From Acidobacteriota bacterium (GTDB taxonomy: Bacteria > Acidobacteriota > Terriglobia > Terriglobales > Acidobacteriaceae): a DNA stretch of 55,684 nucleotides. How positions within the stretch are numbered: the stretch's first letter is position 1; each line of letters begins with the position of its first letter. Where the stretch lies: positions 1-55,684 of the forward strand of contig JAFDVV010000015.1 of assembly GCA_018268775.1 (NCBI GenBank). The letters are read 5' to 3'. The position numbers were made by a program, and so were the translations under genes. Of the stretch, positions 24,947-33,626 are shown one piece after another. Below the pieces are notes generated by a model. It saw only the letters and a program-made list of their open reading frames with translations, was not told the DNA's origin and did no database searches.

Positions 24947-26286
24947 AACTACAGATGAAGGTCCTACTTCCCATTTCGGCGATGCTGTTTCTGGTTGGCA
25001 CGCGCGGCTACGGTCAGGCCACTCCTACGGCCACCGTTACAACCCCCAACCAGGCAGTGACTGCCACGCCCAGGCTCTCGTGGCTCGATGGCACGGTGCA
25101 TTATGCCCTGAGCGCTTCGGAGTTGATCCAGTTCGGCTATTACGGCGCGGGCAATGTGGCGAGCACGACGGCGCTCTCGGGAACCGCGGGGTACCAGTCG
25201 CTAAGCCAGACGCATCCGTTCACGATGCTCTATGCCGGGGGCGTGCTCTTCGGCCAGGCTGGCCAGGGAGTCTCCACCTATCAGAACATCGCCGTCTCGC
25301 AGTCGCTCATCGCCCGCCGCTGGGTGCTGGGAGTGACGGACTCGTTCAGCTTCCTGCCGCAGTCGCCCACTGCGGGCATCGCGGGCATTGCCGGGGTTGG
25401 GCCCATCGGAACGTATCCCTTACAGGGGCCGTCCACCGGACCGGCCGGCGGCATCCTGACCTACTCGGCCAACCGAATCGGCAACACCGTAAGCGGCAAT
25501 ATCGAGCGGCTGCTGACGGGCAGGACATCGATCAGCGGCACCGGGTCGTGGTCGGTGCTTCACTTCCTCGACCAGAACGCCGGTCTCGATACGACGGCGA
25601 CCACAGGCCAGGTTTCGTTGAACCACACGATCGATGTGCGCAACTCGGTCAGTTTGAGCGCGGTCTACTCGGTTTACGACAACAGCGGCCTGTACAACAA
25701 CATTCCCGGCTATCCGGTGAACAATGTGACGTACCAGACCAAGGGCATCAATCTGACCTACGTCCACAACTGGACCAGGGCGCTTTCAACAAGCGTCTCC
25801 GCCGGCCCGCAGTGGATCTCGAGTTCCGCGGCGCAGATCAATCCCAACCGCCTCAACGCCTTCGTCGACGCGGGACTGTCGTACACGCGCAGGCTGACCA
25901 ATCTGGGCGTCCACTACAACCACGGCGTCAACGCGGGTTCGGGCGTCTTTGCGGGGGCGGAGTCCGACAGCATCTCGGGTTCGCTCAGCCACAGCTTCTC
26001 ACGCGACTGGCAGGGCTCGGCCGTCTTCAACTACATCCGCTCCTCGGGGCTGCTCTCCATTGCCACCTCGGGGATCACGCCCAACGGAGCGATCAACACC
26101 GAGTACGGGACGCTGCAGGTGATGCACGCCTTCACCAGGACGGTGTCCGGTTACGCCAGCTACTCGGCGCAGAACCAGGGAGTGAACAGCGCCCTGGTGG
26201 GACAGAACGTCTTCAACGGACTTTCGCACGCCATTGGATTTGGGGTTTCTTGGACGCCGCGGTCTACCCGCCTCGGCGACTTTTAG
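24943..26286 (+). CDS. Outer-membrane beta-barrel protein of the EPS locus
   Basis: A 447-residue protein with a signal peptide (VLLPISAMLFLVGTRGYGQA, cleaved near residue 25). The rest is rich in alternating polar/aromatic strands, for example SNRIGNTVSGNIERLL and HAFTRTVSGYASYSAQN, consistent with a beta-barrel of about 14-18 strands. In exosortase EPS loci a similar barrel gene usually follows the Wza-like gene and may form the outer-membrane pore or anchor. There is a start-stop overlap with the export gene before it and only 9 bp to the chain-length gene after it. The specific family is uncertain. Confidence 0.7.
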   Translation: MKLQMKVLLPISAMLFLVGTRGYGQATPTATVTTPNQAVTATPRLSWLDGTVHYALSASELIQFGYYGAGNVASTTALSGTAGYQSLSQTHPFTMLYAGGVLFGQAGQGVSTYQNIAVSQSLIARRWVLGVTDSFSFLPQSPTAGIAGIAGVGPIGTYPLQGPSTGPAGGILTYSANRIGNTVSGNIERLLTGRTSISGTGSWSVLHFLDQNAGLDTTATTGQVSLNHTIDVRNSVSLSAVYSVYDNSGLYNNIPGYPVNNVTYQTKGINLTYVHNWTRALSTSVSAGPQWISSSAAQINPNRLNAFVDAGLSYTRRLTNLGVHYNHGVNAGSGVFAGAESDSISGSLSHSFSRDWQGSAVFNYIRSSGLLSIATSGITPNGAINTEYGTLQVMHAFTRTVSGYASYSAQNQGVNSALVGQNVFNGLSHAIGFGVSWTPRSTRLGDF

Positions 26287-26295
26287 GAGTGATTC

Positions 26296-27843
26296 ATGTT
26301 AGGACATCGCGCACTTACGCTCGACGACTATCTCGCGATTTTGAAGCGCAGGGGCTGGATGATTGTTCTTCCGGCGGTACTGCTGACGCTGATCGGGCTG
26401 GGACTGACCTTCGTCGTTCCGCCGCAGTACGTCTCGCAGACGCTGGTGCTGGTGGAGCAGCAGAAGGTGCCCGAGGACTACGTCAAGCCGGTCATTGAAG
26501 AAGACCTGACGGCGCGGCTGGCCTCGATGAAAGAGCAGATCCTGAGCCGCTCGCGGCTTCAGCCCATCATTGAGCGCTTCAACCTTTACGGCACCAAGCG
26601 CATGACGATGGACGACCGCATCGACCAGGTGCGCAAGGACATCAACATCAAGCCGATCCACTCGGAGATGGCGCGCACCGGCGGTCTGCCGGGCTTCTTC
26701 ATCTCCTTCAAGGCGAACGATGCCCGCACGGCGCAGTTGGTGTGCGGAGAGATCACCTCGCTCTTCGTCAGCCAGAACCTTAGCGCGCGAGCGCAGTCGG
26801 CTGAGGGAACGACGGATTTTCTCAAGGGCCAGCTCGCCGACGCCAAGCGCGCGCTCGACGACCAGGACTCGAAGCTCGCTGCGTTCCAGCAGAAGTATAT
26901 GGGAAGGCTTCCCGGCGAGGAAGCGACCAACATGAACATGATGACCAGTCTGAATACGCAGCTCGATGCCGCGACGCAACAACTGGCACGCATGCAGCAG
27001 GACCGCAGCTACATTGAGGCGATGCTGGCGCAGCAGAGCATCAACACGACGCCGGCCGTCGGAGGTGCCGTCGCAGGCTCGTCCAGCCTGAGCTCTCAGC
27101 AGGTAGAGTTGCAGACACTCCTCACCGAAGAGTCTGACCTGACCAAGCGCTACACCGACGACTATCCGGATGTGGTCGCAGTGAAGCGCAAGATCAAAGA
27201 GCTTCGCGCGCAGATGGCCGCGGCTCCCGCGGCACCGGCGTCCGGGTCGGTCACCTCCGCACCCACGCGCTATGACACGCCCGCCGTGCAGCAGCTCCGC
27301 GCGCAGTTGAAGGCGCTCGAGCAGGGCATCCTGCAGAAGCAGCACGACCAGGCAAACATCGAAGGGCAGATCAGGATGTACCAGGGCCGCATCTCGTCGA
27401 GTCCGCTGGTGCAGGAAGAGTATAAGAACGTTACGCGCGACTACCAGACCGCGCAGTCCTTCTACGACGACCTGCTGAAGAAGATGAACGCCTCCAAGAT
27501 GGCGACCGATCTCGAACGCAGGCAGCAGGGAGAGAACTTCAAAGTGATGGACGAGCCGAATCTTCCCGACAGCCCCACCTTTCCCAAGCGTGGCGTCTTC
27601 GTTGGCGCGGGTTTTGCGGCGGGCCTCATCCTTGGCCTGATGCTGGTGGCCTGGCGCGAGTATCGCGACACGGCGCTACGCAGCGAACGCGATGTGTGGG
27701 CCTTCACCAAGCTGCCCACGCTCGGCGTGATCTCGTTTACCGGCGACCTGGCCGACCTGAAGCCTAAGCGACGGGGACTCTTCGGGCGCTCGAAGCCCGA
27801 TCTCGGCGCTTCGACCAAACCGCTGACAAGTACGGGTGGCTAA
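26296..27843 (+). CDS. Chain-length determinant protein (Wzz/GumC, exosortase-locus type)
   Basis: A 515-residue inner-membrane co-polymerase. Helix 1 (WMIVLPAVLLTLIGLGLTFV, about 22-41) and helix 2 (GVFVGAGFAAGLILGLMLVA, about 435-454) flank a large periplasmic domain with coiled coils (about 165-250 and 330-400). The proline-rich NLPDSPTFPKRG motif just before helix 2 is typical of PCP proteins. No kinase domain is fused; the tyrosine kinase is separate (28778). Such proteins set polymer length and couple synthesis to export. It is followed two bases later by the ATPase gene. Confidence 0.9.
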   Translation: MLGHRALTLDDYLAILKRRGWMIVLPAVLLTLIGLGLTFVVPPQYVSQTLVLVEQQKVPEDYVKPVIEEDLTARLASMKEQILSRSRLQPIIERFNLYGTKRMTMDDRIDQVRKDINIKPIHSEMARTGGLPGFFISFKANDARTAQLVCGEITSLFVSQNLSARAQSAEGTTDFLKGQLADAKRALDDQDSKLAAFQQKYMGRLPGEEATNMNMMTSLNTQLDAATQQLARMQQDRSYIEAMLAQQSINTTPAVGGAVAGSSSLSSQQVELQTLLTEESDLTKRYTDDYPDVVAVKRKIKELRAQMAAAPAAPASGSVTSAPTRYDTPAVQQLRAQLKALEQGILQKQHDQANIEGQIRMYQGRISSSPLVQEEYKNVTRDYQTAQSFYDDLLKKMNASKMATDLERRQQGENFKVMDEPNLPDSPTFPKRGVFVGAGFAAGLILGLMLVAWREYRDTALRSERDVWAFTKLPTLGVISFTGDLADLKPKRRGLFGRSKPDLGASTKPLTSTGG

Positions 27844-27845
27844 CG

Positions 27846-28781
27846 ATGTACAACAGCTATTTTCATCTGCATACCAGCCCGTTCGGCACCAGCCCCGACC
27901 CGCGGTTTCTGTACATGATGCCGCACACGCGCGAGGCGCTGGCCTGCCTGGAGTACGGCATCTCCGCGCGCAAGGGCTTCACGGTGCTGACCGGCGAGGT
28001 CGGCACGGGCAAGACGACGCTGCTCAAGCGCGCGCTCGCCTCCTTCAGAGGACGCCGCATTGCGACGTCGTTCGTCTTCAACCCCCGGCTTGAGGTGCTC
28101 GACTTCCTCGAGTTTGTCCTCACCGACTTCGGGATCACTCCGGCGACAAGAACGAAGTCCGGAATGCTGTTGCAGCTCAATCGCTGGCTGATTGAGCGCT
28201 ACCGCATGGACGAGACCTGCGTGGTGGTGGTCGACGAGGCGCAGAACCTCTCATGGGAGCTGCTCGAAGAGATTCGGCTACTGACGAACCTTGAAACGTC
28301 GTCGGAGAAGCTGTTGCAGATCGTTCTCTCCGGCCAGCCCGAGCTTGAAGAGAAGCTGCGCCACCCAAGCGTGCGCCAGCTTCGTCAGCGTGTGGCGCTG
28401 TGGTGCCGCACCCAGGCTCTTACCGAGAACCAGACGAGCGCCTACGTTACGGAACGATTGCGACTGGCGGGGGCCGCTTCGCCGATCTTCACGCCAGAGG
28501 CCCTGGCCCTGGTACACCGCTACAGCCGCGGCATCCCTCGCATCATCAATCTGCTCTGCGAACACTCGCTGATTGTGGCGTATGTGGAGCAGGTGCAACA
28601 GGTGACGGAGGCCATCGTCGAAGGCGTTGCGGTAGAGCTTGAGCTGGAGACACAGCCGTTTTTGATCTCGTCGGCCGCGATGGGCGGCAGGGGAGCTGAG
28701 CCGATACGCGGGATGGGCGGAGATTCGCACGGACTCGTGACGGCGTTCGAGGCAGATTCAAAGGGAAGGCAGGATCGATGA
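27846..28781 (+). CDS. AAA+ secretion ATPase (ExeA-like, exosortase locus)
   Basis: A 311-residue cytoplasmic ATPase. Seen: an N-terminal YFHLHTSPFGTSPDPRFLYM motif characteristic of the ExeA/GspA branch, Walker A GEVGTGKTTLLKRAL (about 50-64), Walker B VVVVDEAQNLS (about 122-132) and a sensor region with VLSGQPELEEKL. An arginine-finger candidate lies in RGIPRIINLLCEHS. Homologues occur at this exact position in exosortase/PEP-CTERM EPS operons and are annotated as putative secretion ATPases; their direct role is not established. ATGA overlap with the kinase gene (28778-28781) shows coupling. Confidence 0.88.
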   Translation: MYNSYFHLHTSPFGTSPDPRFLYMMPHTREALACLEYGISARKGFTVLTGEVGTGKTTLLKRALASFRGRRIATSFVFNPRLEVLDFLEFVLTDFGITPATRTKSGMLLQLNRWLIERYRMDETCVVVVDEAQNLSWELLEEIRLLTNLETSSEKLLQIVLSGQPELEEKLRHPSVRQLRQRVALWCRTQALTENQTSAYVTERLRLAGAASPIFTPEALALVHRYSRGIPRIINLLCEHSLIVAYVEQVQQVTEAIVEGVAVELELETQPFLISSAAMGGRGAEPIRGMGGDSHGLVTAFEADSKGRQDR

Positions 28782-29716
28782 GCCGCATTTACGAAGCACT
28801 GCAAAAGGCAGAATCAGAGCGGAAGCAAGACCCGGCACCCACCTTCGAGGCAGTCGAGCAGCCGCCGGCGCACGCCGCTGTGGCGGAGTTCGAGCCCGAG
28901 GCGCAGTATGAGCACCCCCAGTTTTCCGTATCTACAGAAGACATGCCTCGCGCGAGCGTCGGCGGACTGACCTTTGAAGGCATCGCGAAACACTCGTGGA
29001 AGCCCTCGCTCGACAAGCTGCCTGCGATGATGGACCGCGGTCCCTCGGTCGAGCAGTTCCGCAGCCTGCGTTCGCGGCTCAACGAGGCGCGCGACATCCG
29101 GCCGATCAAGTCGGTACTGATATCGAGCGGTATGCCGCAGGAGGGCAAGAGCTTCGTCGCTTCGAACCTTGCCGTCAGCCTCGCGCGGCACAAGGGCAAC
29201 AAGGTGCTGCTGGTCGACGGCGACATGCGCCGCTACACCATCCACGAGATGCTTGGCACCTCGCCCAGCCCAGGACTGGCGGATTACCTCTCAGGGAAGG
29301 CGGCCATCGAGGAGATTCTGCAACGCAGCGATGAGCCCGCAGATCAGGGGCTCAACCGCTCGCCGCTCGCCGGTCTGGCCTTCATCCCCGGCGGCAACGG
29401 CGGAGACAGGGCAGCAGACCTTTCGGGCAGCCCACGTTTCGGCGAGTTGCTGCGCGCCCTGGCCCCAATCTTCGACTGGATCATCATTGATTCGTCGCCC
29501 GTATTGCCTGTGTCGGATGCGGTGAACCTGGCCCGATCGTGCGACGGCGTTCTGCTCGTCGCGCGCGGCAACGTTACCAGGTATCCGGTTGCCCAGCGCG
29601 CGGCGGGGGAGCTGCGCGGTTCCAATGTCCTCGGGTTTGTGCTGAACGCCGTTCACGAAGCGCCGCAGGTTGGCAATTACTACGGATACAACCAGGGATA
29701 CGCCGGCAGGGAGTAG
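28778..29716 (+). CDS. BY-type tyrosine kinase (CpsD/CapB-like)
   Basis: A 312-residue protein with Walker A SSGMPQEGKSFVASNLA (about 113-129), Walker A' VLLVDGDMRR (about 146-155) and Walker B WIIIDSSPVLPVSDA (about 230-244). The C-terminal tyrosine cluster (NYYGYNQGYAGRE) is the expected autophosphorylation tail. The N terminus MSRIYEALQKAESER is typical of the exosortase-locus tyrosine autokinase family. It would work with the separate chain-length protein at 26296 to control polymer assembly by cycling phosphorylation. The next gene begins 18 bp later. Confidence 0.9.
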   Translation: MSRIYEALQKAESERKQDPAPTFEAVEQPPAHAAVAEFEPEAQYEHPQFSVSTEDMPRASVGGLTFEGIAKHSWKPSLDKLPAMMDRGPSVEQFRSLRSRLNEARDIRPIKSVLISSGMPQEGKSFVASNLAVSLARHKGNKVLLVDGDMRRYTIHEMLGTSPSPGLADYLSGKAAIEEILQRSDEPADQGLNRSPLAGLAFIPGGNGGDRAADLSGSPRFGELLRALAPIFDWIIIDSSPVLPVSDAVNLARSCDGVLLVARGNVTRYPVAQRAAGELRGSNVLGFVLNAVHEAPQVGNYYGYNQGYAGRE

Positions 29717-29734
29717 GAAGGGCCTCCAGAGGCA

Positions 29735-31114
29735 ATGATTCGGTTATTCAACGTCTACTATCCGACTCGCACGATCATTTTACTTTTGTGCGAGGCGGTG
29801 ATCGTCAGCGGATCGTTTCTGCTGGCGATGCTGCTTATTCTCGGCCCGCTCGATACCTCCATCTGCCTGAACTACGAGTACGGCGGACTGAAGGTCGCGG
29901 CGCTGACCGTGTTGACCCTGCTGTTCTCGTACTACTTCGATCTCTACGAGCCGCAGCGCATCTCCGAGCGGTGGGAGATCTACTTCCGGCTCCTGCTGGT
30001 GCTGGGCTTTTTGTCGTTTCTGCTCTCGGCCGTCATCTACTTCTTTCCGGAAGTCGACATGGCGCGCTACGTTCTGCTGCTGGGCCTCATGTTTCTCACC
30101 ATGGGCCTGCTGGTATGGCGCAGCGCGTACGAGTGGATCATCGGCCAACCGGCATTTCGCGAGCGCGTCTATGTGCTGGGCGGGGGCGAGCGCGCCCACA
30201 TGGTCGTTGCGATGCTGAACAGCCGGAAGGATGCGGGCATGGAAGTTGTCGGCTTCGACGAGCTGCCCGAAGACAGGACCGAGCGCAGGGAGACCTATGA
30301 GCAGGCGCTGGAGTCGCTGCGCCGCAAACCGGCGAAGATCAATCGCGTCATCGTCGCCATGGAAGACCGCCGCGGCGAGTTGCCGCTGCGCGAGTTGCTG
30401 AAGATGCGCTTCGACGGTGTACTGATCGAGGAGTCGGGCGCGCTGCTCGAACGCCTCACGGGCAAGCTCTACCTCGACGGCCTGCGTCCCTCCAGCTTTA
30501 TCTACAGCGAAGGCTTTCGCGTGCGCCCGTCGCAGCAGATCGCGCGGCGCTTTGTCTCTACACTGACGGCCGCCGCCGGCCTGCTTCTCTTCCTTCCGTT
30601 CTTCCCGTTCGTCGTGTTGATGGTGCGCCTGTCGTCGCCGGGGCCGATCTTCTTCAAGCAGACGCGCGTCGGCATGGGAGGCAACAACTTCACGGTTTAT
30701 AAATTTCGCACCATGCGCACCGACGCTGAGGCTTCGGGCGCGAAGTGGGCGATGAAGGACGATCCCCGCGCCACGAAGATAGGCAGCTTCATGCGCAAGG
30801 TGCGGCTCGACGAGGTGCCGCAGCTATGGAACGTGCTGCGTGGCGACATGGGCTTCGTCGGCCCTCGTCCCGAGCGCCCGGAGTTTGTGCCGGAGCTTGC
30901 TTCCAAGATTCCGTACTTCGAGCTGCGCCACATGATCCGCCCCGGCCTCACCGGCTGGGCGCAGGTCCGTTACGGCTACGGCTCTACCATTGAGCAGGCG
31001 CGCGAGAAGCTCGAATACGACCTCTACTACATCAAGCACATGACGCTCGGGCTCGACCTGCTCATCATGTTCGAGACCGTCAAGACGATCATCAGGCGCC
31101 GGGGTGCGCAATGA
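29735..31114 (+). CDS. Undecaprenyl-phosphate sugar phosphotransferase (priming transferase)
   Basis: A 459-residue polyprenyl-phosphate hexose-1-phosphate transferase. Four to five N-terminal membrane helices (about 12-130) are followed by a Rossmann-like central domain (RVYVLGGGERAHMVV). A membrane re-entrant helix (about 275-300) leads to the catalytic bacterial sugar transferase domain: RLSSPGPIFFKQTRVG, FTVYKFRTMRTDAE, RKVRLDEVPQLWNVLRGDM, then SFVGPRP-like GFVGPRPERPEFV. It begins assembly of the repeat unit on undecaprenyl phosphate. ATGA overlap at 31111 with the GT2 gene. Confidence 0.92.
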   Translation: MIRLFNVYYPTRTIILLLCEAVIVSGSFLLAMLLILGPLDTSICLNYEYGGLKVAALTVLTLLFSYYFDLYEPQRISERWEIYFRLLLVLGFLSFLLSAVIYFFPEVDMARYVLLLGLMFLTMGLLVWRSAYEWIIGQPAFRERVYVLGGGERAHMVVAMLNSRKDAGMEVVGFDELPEDRTERRETYEQALESLRRKPAKINRVIVAMEDRRGELPLRELLKMRFDGVLIEESGALLERLTGKLYLDGLRPSSFIYSEGFRVRPSQQIARRFVSTLTAAAGLLLFLPFFPFVVLMVRLSSPGPIFFKQTRVGMGGNNFTVYKFRTMRTDAEASGAKWAMKDDPRATKIGSFMRKVRLDEVPQLWNVLRGDMGFVGPRPERPEFVPELASKIPYFELRHMIRPGLTGWAQVRYGYGSTIEQAREKLEYDLYYIKHMTLGLDLLIMFETVKTIIRRRGAQ

Positions 31115-32298
31115 AGTTTGCCTTCTGGCTGTCGTTCGCGGTCATCGCGTACGTCTACGCCGGATACCCCATCGTCATGGCGCTGCTGGCGCGTCTCGGC
31201 CCACGGCCCTGGAAGAAGGGCAGCTTCGATGCGCAGGTCAGCATCGTGATGGCGGTCCACAATGGCGCGCAGAAGGTCCGCGAGCAGATCGGCCACCTCA
31301 CCTCGCTCGACCCCGAGCGCGTACGCGAGGTCGTTGTCGTCTCCGACGGCTCGAACGACGGCACGGCGGAGATACTCGGCAATCTCCAGAACTCGCGCGT
31401 CAAGACGATCCTTCTGCCCCAACAGGTGGGCAAGGCAGCGGCGTTGAACCACGGCATCACCGCGGCCACCGGCGAGATTCTTCTCTTCGTCGACATCCGG
31501 CCGAAGGTCGCGTGCGGCGCCCTGAAGCAGTTGCTGAGCAACTTTGCCGACCCCGATGTTGGCTGCGTTGCGGGCGAGCTTGTGCTCAATAGTGAAGGCC
31601 ACGATGCCGCAGCCTCTGCCGTCAGCGGAGTCTATTGGCGTTACGAGCAGTGGATTCGCAACTGCGAGGCCGCCTGGGACTCTCCCGTCGGCGTCTACGG
31701 AGGCTTCTACGCCGCGCGGCGCAGCCTGGTGCAGCCGTTTCCAGCGGGCATCATCCTCGACGACATGTACCAGCCGCTCTCGATCATCCGCCAGGGTTAT
31801 CGCAGTGTGCTCGACCGCGATGCGATCGTCAACGACACCTGGCCCGCAAAGGCGGCGGGCGAGTTTCAGCGCAAGGTGCGCACGCTGGCGGGCAACTTCC
31901 AGCTTGTCTCCATGGCGCCGTGGATTCTTGGCCCGCGCAATCGCGTGCTCTTCCAGCTTGTCTCGCATAAGCTGTTGCGGCTTGTGGTGCCGTACTTCTT
32001 TCTGCTGATGCTGGTGAGCGCGACGTGGCTTGGCATTTCATCGACAGCGTGGCGGGCAGTCGCCATCGCACAATGGGCGCTGTGGCTGGTCTCGCTGGCC
32101 TCGCTGCGCGTTCACGTCCCCGTCGTACACAGGTTCGCCGCCGCTGCCGGTGCGTTGCTGGTATTGAACGCTGCCGCTGTCGCGGGACTCTACAAGTTTC
32201 TATTTACGCCGGGACCGCTCTGGAAGATATGGTCGCCAACCCCGCGTCCGGGAGAATCCGCATTGCCGCTAAAGCCGACCGCGGATTCGCACGGATAG
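31111..32298 (+). CDS. Glycosyltransferase family 2
   Basis: A 395-residue membrane-anchored glycosyltransferase: one helix at the N terminus, a GT-A domain (QVSIVMAVHNGAQKV, VVVSDGSNDGTAEIL, GKAAALNHGITAATGEILLF) and three helices near the C terminus (about 285-380). The usual metal-binding DxD is replaced by VDIRPK, a variant also met in other GT2 proteins of this type. The downstream DDMYQPLSIIRQGYR matches the (E/D)D and QxxRW-like positions loosely. Last gene of the rightward operon. It ends in ALPLKPTADSHG, where the tail runs into a common genomic repeat-like stretch (32280-32350). Confidence 0.85.
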   Translation: MKFAFWLSFAVIAYVYAGYPIVMALLARLGPRPWKKGSFDAQVSIVMAVHNGAQKVREQIGHLTSLDPERVREVVVVSDGSNDGTAEILGNLQNSRVKTILLPQQVGKAAALNHGITAATGEILLFVDIRPKVACGALKQLLSNFADPDVGCVAGELVLNSEGHDAAASAVSGVYWRYEQWIRNCEAAWDSPVGVYGGFYAARRSLVQPFPAGIILDDMYQPLSIIRQGYRSVLDRDAIVNDTWPAKAAGEFQRKVRTLAGNFQLVSMAPWILGPRNRVLFQLVSHKLLRLVVPYFFLLMLVSATWLGISSTAWRAVAIAQWALWLVSLASLRVHVPVVHRFAAAAGALLVLNAAAVAGLYKFLFTPGPLWKIWSPTPRPGESALPLKPTADSHG

Positions 32299-32398
32299 AC
32301 ACGGATGGATGTTGGAAAGCAGTTGCTTTGAAAGGGCATGGCTTTAGTCGCGCCGTCAGTTGCATAAATGCGATGCGGCTGGATCAAAAATGACGATG

Positions 32399-33463
32399 TC
32401 AGCGACGAGGACGACTGTAGAGATCCATATACGCCTCGTCCATGCGGTCGAGCGTAAAGTTTGCGTGGTAAGCGGCGCGTGCATTGTCTGCGAACCCATC
32501 TCTCAGGGACTTGTCACCGGCCATTCGCACAATCGCAGATGCCATGGCGTCGGCATCGCCCACCGGAGTTGCCAGCCCGGCCTGCGCATTCTTCACGACT
32601 TCGGCCATGCCTCCCACATCGGTCACGATGGACGGCAACCCTGCCGACATGGCCTGAAGAAGCGACATCGGCAGGCCCTCGGACACCGAGGACATGCAGT
32701 AAACGTCCGCTGCGGCAAAGAAGCCGGCCACATCGAGCCGTTCGCCCCAGAACGTCACGCTCTCTGCGATCCCGAGTTCATGCACCAGCGACTCCAGCGA
32801 TTCGCGTTCATGTCCGTGGCCAACCACCCACAGCTTGAGCCCCGGAACGCGAGTCCGCGCGAGCGCCGTCGCGTGAATCAGCGTCGAGAGATTCTTAACT
32901 GGAGCCAGTCTTCCGACAAAGAGCAGCGTGAAGCCGTCCTTTGCAGGCGGATCAGCCTCTTCAACTGGATCGACACCGTTGTAGATGCGAACGATCTTCT
33001 GCTTGCGCGCTCCCGGAACGCCGCGCAGGTTCTCGCACGTCGCATCGCAGATGCCGACCACCCAGTCGCAGAAGCGCGCTGCGAAGTTGAACGCCTTCTC
33101 TTCCTTCATGTCGTAGGGCGGTGCTACCAGGCTGTGGCGCGTCGAGATCACGCTCTTCGCTCCCGCAAGGCGCGCCGGAATCGCGGCTTGCAACGTCGGA
33201 GCAGGGTTGTGACAGTGGACGACATCCGGCCGGAGACGCCGCAGCTCTCCAATAAAGCGCATAAAGGTCTTCGCCAGCGGGGCCTCGCCCAGCACCGAAA
33301 CCGTGAAGCCTTCGCCCACCAGCGACTCGCCCAGGGTGCCCAGGTTGCTGTACGCGACAACGGAGACATCGTGTCCATGCGCGCGCTGCAAACGGCAGAG
33401 CTGCGCAACCAGTATCTCGGCGCCACCCATCTCAAGACTGTAGACAACGTGAACGATCTTCAT
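32399..33463 (-). CDS. Glycosyltransferase family 4
   Basis: A 354-residue GT-B enzyme. MKIVHVVYSLEMGGAEILVA opens the acceptor domain. The donor domain has LLFVGRLAPVKNLSTLIHA, VVGHGHERESLESLV and the catalytic EGLPMSLLQAMSAGLPSIVT (the E-x7-E motif reads E...Q here). The ATG at 33463 is the family start; the frame continues upstream without support. It is on the opposite strand to its EPS neighbours and converges with the GT2 gene. It faces away from the FkbH cassette, whose start at 33627 is 163 bp off, so the two may share a bidirectional control region. Confidence 0.87.
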   Translation of the reverse strand: MKIVHVVYSLEMGGAEILVAQLCRLQRAHGHDVSVVAYSNLGTLGESLVGEGFTVSVLGEAPLAKTFMRFIGELRRLRPDVVHCHNPAPTLQAAIPARLAGAKSVISTRHSLVAPPYDMKEEKAFNFAARFCDWVVGICDATCENLRGVPGARKQKIVRIYNGVDPVEEADPPAKDGFTLLFVGRLAPVKNLSTLIHATALARTRVPGLKLWVVGHGHERESLESLVHELGIAESVTFWGERLDVAGFFAAADVYCMSSVSEGLPMSLLQAMSAGLPSIVTDVGGMAEVVKNAQAGLATPVGDADAMASAIVRMAGDKSLRDGFADNARAAYHANFTLDRMDEAYMDLYSRPRR

Positions 33464-33626
33464 GTGCGGTCGATGCAGGCAGCGTCTCCGGCGAGGTCTG
33501 CGACAGGCGGCCCGTGTCGAATGTACATGAAACCGCTCACGCAGCAAACTCATCCAGAGTGGTAGACGGTATTCTTGTGACAACAGTTGCGAACAATCAT
33601 TACCCAAAAGCGAAAGAGAGGCAGGT

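Noticed and set aside
24894..26498. 534-codon frame overlapping the outer-membrane barrel gene
   Set aside because: Frame-shifted shadow of 24943-26286; the latter has a signal peptide and is coupled by ATGA.
32299..32398. GGCATGGCTTTAGTCGCGCC stretch as a fourth repeat family
   Set aside because: Looks like a degenerate palindromic repeat, but only one copy is visible in the window.
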